Both the position numbers and the translations under genes were made by a program. Below, in pieces: positions 1 through 7,946 of a stretch of 8,920 nucleotides of DNA. The stretch is from positions 1 through 8,920 of the forward strand of contig JAFGDF010000128.1 in NCBI GenBank assembly GCA_016932235.1, read 5' to 3'. Position 1 is the first letter of the stretch. Each line of letters opens with the position of its first letter. The stretch is from Deltaproteobacteria bacterium (GTDB taxonomy: Bacteria > Desulfobacterota > DSM-4660 > Desulfatiglandales > HGW-15). The notes under the pieces were generated by a model. The model ran no database searches. It was not told the DNA's origin and saw only the letters and a program-made list of their open reading frames with translations.

Positions 1-943
1 CAGTTGACAAGCCAAGATCAAGAATAAGTTTATCAACCTTTTTCTTGAGTCTTTTATCGTTTCTGATTTGCATAGCAACGCGACGGCTTGTTTGAGAAAC
101 ACCAGATACTCCAATTCCAAAGTGAACTCCGATATCTTTTAATTTTTGACCACTAAATTTATGGAACAAGTAAATCTGAACCCTTTTTAATAAAGCAGCA
201 TCTTCATCAAATGCTTTAGCTGTCTGTTTCATTATGTCTTCCACATCTGGAATTTCATGAAAATGCTTCAAATCAGGAAGATCACGATCTGGTTTTTTAG
301 TATCAAGATATTTTTCTCTTATTTCATTTATAAAGTTACTGCCACCCAGTATTGTTGACGCAAAAACATTTTTTAATGGACTCTCATATTCAATATTAAC
401 CATTGATTCCACAAATTTTCGGTATTGTTTCCTTGCAACTGATAATTCTCTGTCAAACAAACTGAGCACAAAATCAGTAAAAAGCCAATCCGGAGATTTA
501 TTAAAACCTATATAATCTTGGTAACTTGACCATTTGTATTCTTCAGGCTTTTCTACCATCCCTGCCTTTGCAGGATTTAAATGAATATATCTGGATAGTT
601 CCTGTGCATATTCATCAATATCTACCAGCAGTGCTTTGTAACGCCCTTGAAACAAATGCCCGGCTCTTTTTCGTTTCGTATTAAAGTAATTCGTATAGGC
701 ACCATTAATGTGATGCATGATTTGAGACAGGTTTCCGGCAGGCGTTTGAAGTAAGATATGGTAGTGGTTGTCCATAAGACAGTAAGTATGAATAATTGCT
801 TTATAACGCTCGCTCGCTGATTCCAAATACCCGAGAAAACGTTCTCGATCTTTATTATTTCTGAATATATCTTGCTGCTCGTTACCCCTTGCAGTTATAT
901 GGTAAAAAGCATCGGGGTATTCAATTCGTAATGGTCTTCCCAT
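1..943 (-). CDS. REP-associated tyrosine transposase (HUH/Y1, IS200-like), 3' end beyond window
   Basis: An uninterrupted frame of 314 codons reads from an ATG at 943 to the left edge without a stop, so the last residues lie outside. The protein opens with MGRPLRIEYPDAFYHITARG, the typical start of REP-associated transposases. These single-strand DNA transposases cut and join at hairpins using an HUH metal site and one tyrosine. The HUH motif is His60-Tyr61-His62 in MDNHYHILLQ. The likely catalytic tyrosine is in RYIHLNPAKAG (about residue 119), followed by the family's EYKWSSYQDYIG block. Residues 250-300 (YLFHKFSGQKLKDIGVHFGI) form a helix-turn-helix that resembles the DnaA C-terminal DNA-binding domain, as in the longer members of this family. 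An AGGA sequence about 7 bases upstream supports the ATG at 943; the ATG at 950 meets a stop after nine codons. The gene is clearly more AT-rich than the GRE next to it. No frameshift is seen, so it may be functional. Confidence 0.9.
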   Translation of the reverse strand, partial: MGRPLRIEYPDAFYHITARGNEQQDIFRNNKDRERFLGYLESASERYKAIIHTYCLMDNHYHILLQTPAGNLSQIMHHINGAYTNYFNTKRKRAGHLFQGRYKALLVDIDEYAQELSRYIHLNPAKAGMVEKPEEYKWSSYQDYIGFNKSPDWLFTDFVLSLFDRELSVARKQYRKFVESMVNIEYESPLKNVFASTILGGSNFINEIREKYLDTKKPDRDLPDLKHFHEIPDVEDIMKQTAKAFDEDAALLKRVQIYLFHKFSGQKLKDIGVHFGIGVSGVSQTSRRVAMQIRNDKRLKKKVDKLILDLGLST

Positions 944-998
944 TTTTCATCCTATGATTTTCTTATCTTTTCTCCATATTTATAAATCACAGGCTCAT

Positions 999-1010
999 GC
1001 TTGTCAACTG
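999..1010. repeat. Right copy of 12-bp perfect inverted repeat (partner at 1-12)
   Basis: GCTTGTCAACTG here pairs exactly with bases 1-12. Just after it, TGACA at 1019-1023 can pair with TGTCA at 1002-1006, giving a small hairpin of the sort Y1 transposases recognise. In the orientation of the repeat, the bases following it here (TGTAG) would end the transposase frame with Val-stop if mirrored on the left side. Confidence 0.75.
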
Positions 1011-1053
1011 TGTAGGCCTGACACCTATGGCTTTTAAAAGATCAAACAAATTG

Positions 1054-1082
1054 TTGAATTCTCAACTGGTATGAAGTAAAAT
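1054..1082 (+). promoter_or_regulatory. Candidate sigma-70 promoter for the GRE operon
   Basis: TTGAAT at 1054-1059 and TAAAAT at 1077-1082 are separated by exactly 17 bases, a good match to the -35/-10 arrangement. The -35 box is overlapped by a short inverted repeat, GTTGA-ATTC-TCAAC (1053-1066), which could be an operator. The resulting leader would be about 80 bases. There is no experimental support. Confidence 0.5.
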
Positions 1083-1111
1083 AAAAGTATAAGACAAACT
1101 TTGAATCAAAC

Positions 1112-1126
1112 GCCAGCGGGGCTGGC
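1112..1126 (+). other. Small hairpin in the GRE leader
   Basis: GCCAGC-GGG-GCTGGC is a perfect 6-bp stem with a 3-base loop, lying between the candidate promoter and the start codon at 1171. It has no following T-run, so it is not an obvious terminator. It may only affect the leader RNA structure. Confidence 0.35.
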
Positions 1127-1170
1127 TTAAAGACTTGTGCGCATGCAGACCGTCCCGAAGGGGGAAAAAG

Positions 1171-3639
1171 ATGATACCCATGGAAAACAGTGATAAATTG
1201 AAAGATATCGGGAGCTGGCAGGAACAATATGTGCCTCAGTACTCCGAGCGCATAAAAAAGGCCAAGGAACGTGCGCTTCTAAAGGGCGAGGTCTGCATAG
1301 AACGCGCTCGTACGGAAATGAAGACCTACGAGCAATACAAGGACGAGCCCCGAATTATCCAGCGGGCACGTTTCTTCGAAGCATATCTGAAAGAGAAAGA
1401 GATATTCATCCTGGAAGATGAACTTATCGTCGGTAATATCAACAGCAAGGTACGCGGTATTACCATTTCAGGCACGGTCGGCAGGTATCCCCCTGATGCA
1501 TCGTTCACCAGTGTCGAGGGCTGGGTCGGGCAAACGGCCGATGATATCGAGGCCTGGTATAACTGCAAGTTCAGCCCGGAAGACAAAAAGGAATACGAAG
1601 AGGTAATCAGGCCCTATTTTAAGGGAAAGCGTCTTATCGACCATAACCTCAAGGAACTCGATGGCGAGATCAGGGAGCATGCGTTTCTGCTGACTTCCTC
1701 CTGCCTGCACATACCGAACACGGCCGGCGTATCAATGGGAAGAGACGCCGGCCACCAGATGCCTAACAATGAGAAGGTACTCACGAAAGGGCTGAAAGGT
1801 ATCCGCGAAGAAGTCGAATGGTACATGAAACAGCTCGATGAACCGCACGCGCACTTCGGGCTGAAAGAGAAAAAAGATTTTTACCAGGCGGTTCTTATTA
1901 CACTCGGCGCCGGTATGGCTTATTCCCAGCGGTTTGCCGACCTGGCAAAGGACATGGCCGAGAAAGAAAAGAATCCAGTTCGAAAGAAGGAACTGGAGCG
2001 CATAGCAGAAGTATGCGCCCGGGTACCGGCCAATCCTGCGCGGGACTGGTGGGAGGCGCTGCAATCGGTCTGGATGGTACACGCTCTGGTCAATTGCGAA
2101 CTGGCCGGCGAGGTGAACTCATTCGCCCGCTTCGACCAGTACATGTATCCCTTTTATAAGAAATCGGTGGAAGACGACAAGACGATGAGCCGCGTGGAGG
2201 CTCTTGAGCTACTGGAATGCTTCCAGACAAAAATTGACTGCGGCAAAGAGGTAACCCAATCCCTTACCATCGGGGGACAGACCCGCGACGGCAAGGATGC
2301 CTGCAACGAGGTTACTATGCTCTGCCTGGAAGCCGACGAGCAGCTGAGCATAACTCAGCCGGAAACGGCGATGAGAATATGGAAGGGGACTCCCGACAGG
2401 TACCTCAGGAAAGCCGCCGAGGTGATTCGCCTTGGCCGTGGTAAACCGAAATTCACGTGCGACCGTAAAGGGATAGAAATGGTGTCCAAAGGCTTTCCCG
2501 ACCTGACCGTTGAGGACTGGCGGGAATACGTACTGATAGGCTGCTCGGCGACTGACCTGCCCTATATCACGATGGCCCACAACTGGGAGGGCGATACCAA
2601 CGCGGCCAAGATGCTGGAACTGGTGCTGACCAACGGTAGGTGCGCCCTCTGCGGCAAACAGATCGGGCCGGTGACCGGCGACCCACGGACATTCGAGTCC
2701 ATGGAGGCAGTGAGGCAGGCATTCCGCAAGCAGGCGTTCTTCTGGACGGAGTATTATGTCAAAGGCGTAAAAACCCTCAAGGAGAACCAGGCCAAGTGGC
2801 AACCGGCGCCTTTCAGCTCCGCCCTTTCTGAAGGACCTTTACAGAAGGGACTCGACATCACCAGGGGCGGTTCATGGTATACAACGTACGGCATACTGCT
2901 CGGCGGTCTTGCCGATACCGCCGATTCCCTCGGCGTCATTGACAAGCTTATCTACCGGGACAAGAAGATTACCTGGGATCAGTTGCTGGAAGCGCTCAAG
3001 GCCAATTGGGAAGGGCACGAGAACCTGCGGCAGTTATGTATCAACGGCGTACCCAAGTACGGCAATGATATCGACTTTGCCGATGACTGGGCATCATGGG
3101 TTATCGACGCATGGCAGGACAGCGTTGACTATGTGAATACACAGACGGACCTGCTGCCGTCCTGGGGCGGTAAATGGCTCGGTAAAACTACCGTCGGCCA
3201 GCCCAACGTACAATACGGACATCTGATCTGGGCATTGCCGAATGGGCGCCGCCATCCCGAACCTTTGGCCGATACCATCTCCCCGTCTCAGGGAAGGGAC
3301 ACGAACGGCCCCACAGCCGTTGTCAAATCGGTCAGTAAACTGCCGACCCGCAGACTGGCACTGGGCGGCCCCATGAACCTCAGGCTGTCCCCGCAACTGC
3401 TTGCCACCGACCGGGACATCGATAATTTTGTCGCCTTCCTCAGGAGCGTTGAAGAACTGGGTATATATCATATTCAGTTCAACGTCATTAAAAGCGACAC
3501 GCTGCGCAAGGCAATGAAGAACCCGGAGAATTACAAAGACCTGATGGTACGAGTGGCCAGCTACGTTTCCTACTTCATTGAACTTACCGAAGAGCAACAG
3601 CTGGATATTATCAACCGTACCGAACAGCGAGGCTGGTAA
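1171..3639 (+). CDS. Glycyl radical enzyme homologue (PFL-like family) with Ser in place of the radical Gly
   Basis: This 822-residue protein belongs to the pyruvate formate-lyase-like superfamily, whose members use a glycyl radical and a cysteine thiyl radical in the anaerobic cytoplasm for lyase, dehydratase, decarboxylase or fumarate-adding reactions. Landmarks in order: GHQMPNNEKVLTKG in the N-terminal half, FARFDQYMYPFYK, the cysteine loop LIGCSATDLP (Cys458), LPSWGGKW, HPEPLADTISPSQG (from residue 695), NGPTAVVKSVSKL (from 712), and the C-terminal RVASYVSYFIEL. In known GREs that last motif reads RV[AS]GY; here the glycine is Ser797 (codon AGC). The glutamate two residues after the cysteine, typical of GCVE dehydratases and decarboxylases, is absent. 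C491-x2-C494 is also unusual. The Cys458-to-residue-797 distance is normal for the family. The ATG at 1171 follows AAGGGGG at a spacing of 6; ATG 1180 is an alternative. Its substrate cannot be assigned: a fumarate-adding (alkyl/benzylsuccinate synthase-like) or unknown subclass is possible. The activase gene follows after 36 bp. Confidence 0.9.
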   Translation: MIPMENSDKLKDIGSWQEQYVPQYSERIKKAKERALLKGEVCIERARTEMKTYEQYKDEPRIIQRARFFEAYLKEKEIFILEDELIVGNINSKVRGITISGTVGRYPPDASFTSVEGWVGQTADDIEAWYNCKFSPEDKKEYEEVIRPYFKGKRLIDHNLKELDGEIREHAFLLTSSCLHIPNTAGVSMGRDAGHQMPNNEKVLTKGLKGIREEVEWYMKQLDEPHAHFGLKEKKDFYQAVLITLGAGMAYSQRFADLAKDMAEKEKNPVRKKELERIAEVCARVPANPARDWWEALQSVWMVHALVNCELAGEVNSFARFDQYMYPFYKKSVEDDKTMSRVEALELLECFQTKIDCGKEVTQSLTIGGQTRDGKDACNEVTMLCLEADEQLSITQPETAMRIWKGTPDRYLRKAAEVIRLGRGKPKFTCDRKGIEMVSKGFPDLTVEDWREYVLIGCSATDLPYITMAHNWEGDTNAAKMLELVLTNGRCALCGKQIGPVTGDPRTFESMEAVRQAFRKQAFFWTEYYVKGVKTLKENQAKWQPAPFSSALSEGPLQKGLDITRGGSWYTTYGILLGGLADTADSLGVIDKLIYRDKKITWDQLLEALKANWEGHENLRQLCINGVPKYGNDIDFADDWASWVIDAWQDSVDYVNTQTDLLPSWGGKWLGKTTVGQPNVQYGHLIWALPNGRRHPEPLADTISPSQGRDTNGPTAVVKSVSKLPTRRLALGGPMNLRLSPQLLATDRDIDNFVAFLRSVEELGIYHIQFNVIKSDTLRKAMKNPENYKDLMVRVASYVSYFIELTEEQQLDIINRTEQRGW

Positions 3640-3675
3640 CGCTATTTACCAGCACCGTATGTAGAGAAGTCTTAC

Positions 3676-4599
3676 TTGCGAATGGATAATGCTGCCGGAA
3701 AACGCATCGTTCTGAACATTACCAGGATGACCGTTCATAACGGTCCCGGTATACGTACGATAATCCAGTTCAAAGGTTGTCCTTTGCATTGCCTGTGGTG
3801 CTCCACTCCTGAATCCCGTAACCCTGAGCCGGAACTCATCTTCTCCCCGAATAAATGCATCAACTGCCTTGAGTGTATTCCGGCCTGCCCTTTACACGCC
3901 ATCAGCCCGACCGACGGGTCAGTTGCCATCGACCGGTCTGCATGCAACGACTGCGGGGCATGTGCCGAGGTATGCAATGCCGCAGCCCTGAAGATGCTTG
4001 GAAAACCCATGACCGTCCAAAAAATCCTTGAAAAAGTCAAAAAGGACCGCGTTTTCTACAAGCATTCCCACGGTGGCGTTACCCTGTCCGGCGGAGAGCC
4101 CCTCCTGGAACCGGCTTTCAACCTGCGCTTGCTCAAAGCGCTGAAAGAGGAAAATATCACCGCGGGCGTTGATACCTGCGGCCACGTTCCCTGGGACAAC
4201 ATCGAACCTCTGTTACCATACATCGACTTTTTCCTCTGGGATCTGAAACTCATGGATCCGAAAGAGCATAAGAAACTGACTGGCGTTGGCAATGATTTGA
4301 TACTCGAAAATGCAACCCGCGTAGCAGAGAACACTGTCCCCATTTACATCAGAGTACCCTTGGTAACCGGCTATACCGATTCGGATGAAAATGTCAAAGC
4401 GATATGTCATTTTGCCCGTAATCTCGTCTCGGTAGTGGAAATAAACCTCCTACCGTTACATCATCTGGGGCGGGTGCGGTATGAAGGGCTGGGGATTACC
4501 TATCCGATGGAGGACATGCCTCTCATTCCAGACGAGAGACTGAAAAGTCTGCAGGAACTGGTACAAACCTGTGGATTATCTTGTGATATCATCGGTTAG
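3676..4599 (+). CDS. Glycyl-radical enzyme activating enzyme (radical SAM, two extra 4Fe-4S clusters)
   Basis: Members of this family reduce S-adenosylmethionine and abstract a hydrogen from the partner GRE's glycine. The 307-residue protein has the radical-SAM cluster motif C35-x3-C39-x2-C42 (GCPLHCLWC) and two ferredoxin-type clusters, C61-x2-C64-x2-C67-x3-C71 and C90-x2-C93-x2-C96-x3-C100. It also has the SAM-binding GGEP at 139-142. This three-cluster layout is that of activases for glycerol dehydratase, hydroxyphenylacetate decarboxylase and benzylsuccinate synthase, not the short PFL activase. Two deviations are visible: HNGPGIRT has Asn22 where most relatives have Asp, and the cluster motif is followed by STPES rather than HNPES. 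It lies 36 bp after the GRE, so co-transcription and partnership are likely. GAGAAG at 3663-3668 is best spaced for TTG at 3676; ATG at 3682 is an equally possible start. The frame looks intact. Confidence 0.92.
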   Translation: MRMDNAAGKRIVLNITRMTVHNGPGIRTIIQFKGCPLHCLWCSTPESRNPEPELIFSPNKCINCLECIPACPLHAISPTDGSVAIDRSACNDCGACAEVCNAAALKMLGKPMTVQKILEKVKKDRVFYKHSHGGVTLSGGEPLLEPAFNLRLLKALKEENITAGVDTCGHVPWDNIEPLLPYIDFFLWDLKLMDPKEHKKLTGVGNDLILENATRVAENTVPIYIRVPLVTGYTDSDENVKAICHFARNLVSVVEINLLPLHHLGRVRYEGLGITYPMEDMPLIPDERLKSLQELVQTCGLSCDIIG

Positions 4600-4689
4600 A
4601 CCTGAGCGTTGATAATCTCAGTGTAGCCCTTATATCACAAGTCAATCCATATCCAGACAACTGTTATTTACAGGATAGTATCGATTTTA

Positions 4690-4860
4690 CCACCAGGCAC
4701 TGAGCAACCGAGGCCTTTTACTTGTTGTACGGCAGCGCGACGGCATCCGAGACAGTGGCTGTGCCGGCCGATTAGGCATTGGCCTCGTCTCTCGCATTCC
4801 CTGTCATCGCCTCTTCGGCCTTGGCTGCCCCGTACGGTTTACAGTATACCGCGTTCAGGC
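4690..4860. repeat. Degenerate inverted-repeat tract, possible decayed palindromic element
   Basis: GAGGCC at 4710-4715 is inverted as GGCCTC at 4781-4786. GTACGGCAGC at 4728-4737 is loosely mirrored by GCTGCCCCGTAC at 4824-4835. Bases 4794-4814 match 8814-8834 of the right-edge palindrome at 16 of 21 positions. Together these suggest a worn copy of a related repeat, but the similarity is weak. Confidence 0.3.
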
Positions 4861-4889
4861 ATATCCTGCCAATGTGACCTTATTCCCGG

Positions 4890-4922
4890 AGGAGCCTGTC
4901 GGACAAAGTCCGACAGGCTCCT
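4890..4922. repeat. Perfect 15-bp hairpin, copy A of a dispersed palindromic repeat
   Basis: AGGAGCCTGTCGGAC (4890-4904) and its exact reverse complement (4908-4922) flank the loop AAA. There is no T-run on either strand, so it is not a standard terminator, although it could act as a stem that protects 3' ends of both convergent transcripts. The core, read on the minus strand, matches the hairpin at 8651-8689 in 19 of 21 bases. A GGAG tetranucleotide sits at the stem base, as in REP elements. Confidence 0.8.
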
Positions 4923-5080
4923 AGCTGAACTATGAGAACTGTCAGGTAATATTTTCCGAGAGTTCACAGCATGTGAAAAGATAAAACCCGGATATTAATG
5001 ATTTTAAACGTGGTTTTTAAATGTGCGTGTTGTTAGAAAAATAATTTGAGTGGATTAAAAGGTGGAAGGTTTGAAAGACT

Positions 5081-5108
5081 CCGCCCTGCCACATAGATGG
5101 CAGGGCGG
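5081..5108 (-). terminator. Probable rho-independent terminator of the groESL operon
   Basis: CCGCCCTGCCA and TGGCAGGGCGG form a perfect GC-rich 11-bp stem around a 6-base loop, starting 20 bp past the groEL stop on the minus strand. Read in the groEL direction, the stem is followed by AGTCTTTC, a weak T-tract. Position and stem strength support a terminator; the poor T-run lowers confidence. Confidence 0.65.
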
Positions 5109-5127
5109 ATATCCCTTGTTGTATTTA

Positions 5128-6750
<1,623 letters not shown>

Positions 6751-6766
6751 TTAATACCTCCCTTGA

Positions 6767-7057
6767 TTACTTCTCAATAATTCCGAGGATATCATCCTCA
6801 CGCATGATAAGATGTTCCACACCGTCAATCTTCAGTTCATTTCCCGCGTATTTCCCGAAAAGAATGTGATCATTTTTTTTAACCTCAAGAGGGATTCTTT
6901 TACCTGTGTCGTCAGTTTTCCCTGGACCTACGGCTATTACTTTCCCTTCCTGTGGTTTTTCCTTGGCAGTATCCGGGATGATAATACCACCTAAAGTCTT
7001 CTCCTCTTCCTTAATCCTTAGAACCAGCACCCTGTCATTTAAAGGTTTAATCTTCAT
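6767..7057 (-). CDS. groES: Co-chaperonin GroES (10 kDa)
   Basis: GroES is the seven-membered lid that caps GroEL and closes the folding chamber. The protein has 96 residues, the usual length. It starts [20 protein letters not shown] and carries the mobile loop (about residues 19-38), with the GroEL-contacting hydrophobic triplet as Ile-Ile-Ile in [14 protein letters not shown] and the DDILGIIE C-terminal strand are also typical. AAAGGAGGT, 7 bases before the ATG, is a near-perfect ribosome binding site. It is the first gene of the groES-groEL operon. Confidence 0.98.
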   Translation of the reverse strand: MKIKPLNDRVLVLRIKEEEKTLGGIIIPDTAKEKPQEGKVIAVGPGKTDDTGKRIPLEVKKNDHILFGKYAGNELKIDGVEHLIMREDDILGIIEK

Positions 7058-7185
7058 TTTAAAACCTCCTTTGAAAATGAAATTATTTTATGTTGAAAGT
7101 TATATATTATTCCAGAAAGCAGTAAAATCTTCCGGCTGATTGGTCTATAACATACTGAAAACACTAACAATAAAATAAGATGAAT

Positions 7186-7214
7186 AAAATTAATCATTCA
7201 AATTGATTTGTCAA
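7186..7214 (-). promoter_or_regulatory. Candidate groESL promoter (-35 element)
   Basis: On the minus strand CTTGACA ends at 7209, which fits both a sigma-70 TTGACA and the -35 half of a heat-shock (sigma-32) promoter. With a 16-17 base spacer the -10 would be TAATTT or AATTTT, which is weak, and no CCCCAT-type heat-shock -10 is present. Another weak option lies nearer the gene around TTATAG. No CIRCE inverted repeat (TTAGCACTC-N9-GAGTGCTAA) is found between this point and groES. Confidence 0.4.
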
Positions 7215-7261
7215 GGTGGGAATGATTTTTTTTATTCAATTTCCTTACCGGTCATTAGTGG

Positions 7262-7933
7262 TTATATCCCATTCCGTTCAGGAACAGCGCCAGATGCCAT
7301 GCGAACCCCTAATTCAAAGGCCCGCTGACAGTCTATCGGGAAAACCTCGGTGTGTCTTTTCAATTTCGCTTCTTTGTCGAACATTTCCGATTCGTACTTG
7401 TCATAGTCGCTGTACTGGAGGGTATCATTGCACAGCAGAAGCTCACAGGGGCCAAAATAATTTTCAATCATATCTCTTGTGAAAGCAATCTTCTGCTGAA
7501 AGCCTGATGATTCAAGCATATCTTCCTTTATGCCCATAGTATAAATCATCGCTGTCTTAATGCGTTTTGGGAATAAGGATTTAGCGTCCTTGGAATAATT
7601 GCTACAAGGGAAAAGAAGGCGCTCCAGGAAAGCTCTTGTGGCCGCTGATTCAGATCCCCAGTACAACGGTGTCCCGATAATCATGGCGTCGGCGGTCCTA
7701 ATACGATCAAGCACAGGGGTCAGGTCGTCCGCTACAGAACATACCCCGTCTTCCTTTCTGTCAAGCTTCTTACAGGAGAAACAGCTTAAACACCCTGAGA
7801 AGTTAAGGTCATACAGCTGGACAAGCTCAATTTCCGCGCCTGCCGACTCAGCGCCTTTCAGGGCGTTCTGAATCAAGGTGACGGTATTCCACCCTTTTTT
7901 CCTCGGACTTCCGTTAAATGCCATTACATACAT
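7262..7933 (-). CDS. NAD(P)H-dependent FMN oxidoreductase / iron-sulfur-flavoprotein-like
   Basis: This 223-residue flavodoxin-fold protein starts MYVMAFNGSPRKKGWNT, the FMN-phosphate-binding GSPRKxxxT loop of the NADPH-dependent FMN reductase family. A cysteine cluster, C48-x2-C51-x2-C54-x10-C65, follows the second strand, where iron-sulfur flavoproteins (ISF) carry a compact 4Fe-4S motif. The last spacing is longer than in classical ISF, so cluster binding is likely but unproven. GTPLYWGSESAATRAFLERL is the conserved second flavin loop. It probably moves electrons between ferredoxin, NAD(P)H or flavodoxin-type partners. I chose ATG 7933 because AAAGGAG precedes it by about 8 bases and the extra 16 residues from an upstream ATG (7981) do not fit the family. 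That ribosome binding site starts at the stop codon of the flavodoxin gene, 13 bp upstream, so the two are translated together. Confidence 0.85.
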   Translation of the reverse strand: MYVMAFNGSPRKKGWNTVTLIQNALKGAESAGAEIELVQLYDLNFSGCLSCFSCKKLDRKEDGVCSVADDLTPVLDRIRTADAMIIGTPLYWGSESAATRAFLERLLFPCSNYSKDAKSLFPKRIKTAMIYTMGIKEDMLESSGFQQKIAFTRDMIENYFGPCELLLCNDTLQYSDYDKYESEMFDKEAKLKRHTEVFPIDCQRAFELGVRMASGAVPERNGI

Positions 7934-7946
7934 AACAATGCTCCTT

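Larger units (their letters stand above)
1..1010. mobile_element. Single-gene transposase unit bounded by inverted repeats
   Basis: The transposase gene is bracketed by CAGTTGACAAGC at 1-12 and its exact reverse complement at 999-1010. The left copy lies inside the last codons of the gene, and the right copy lies 56 bp upstream of its start codon. The real element may extend further on both sides: on the right the repeat continues into TGTAGGCCTGACACC, and on the left the window ends. Classical IS200 elements have subterminal hairpins rather than inverted termini, so calling this a mobile unit is inference from the gene plus the repeats. Confidence 0.5.
4600..5127. other. Convergent intergenic region, non-coding
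   Basis: This stretch separates the 3' ends of the activase (plus) and groEL (minus). I see no convincing gene in it. It holds degenerate inverted repeats at about 4690-4860, a perfect 15-bp hairpin at 4890-4922, an AT-rich stretch at about 4945-5060, and a probable groEL terminator at 5081-5108. No clear intrinsic terminator with a T-run follows the activase. Confidence 0.7.

Noticed and set aside
1122..1142. Sigma-54-like TGGC...TTG element upstream of the GRE
   Set aside because: The spacing between the two halves is one base too long and the -12 GC is missing.
1135..1170. Extended GRE start at ATG 1135
   Set aside because: The added residues are unlike the family, and a strong AAGGGGG ribosome binding site is placed for the ATG at 1171.
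1042..1227. 61-residue minus-strand reading frame over the GRE promoter and start
   Set aside because: It overlaps the promoter, leader and 5' coding end of the GRE, has no ribosome binding site and resembles no family.
2209..2802. 197-residue minus-strand frame within the GRE
   Set aside because: Antisense shadow of a well-supported gene, with no motif or start signal.
4890..4922. Intrinsic terminator for the activase operon
   Set aside because: The stem is strong, but there is no T-run on either strand and it lies about 290 bp past the stop. Its match to the 8651-8689 hairpin fits a dispersed repeat better.
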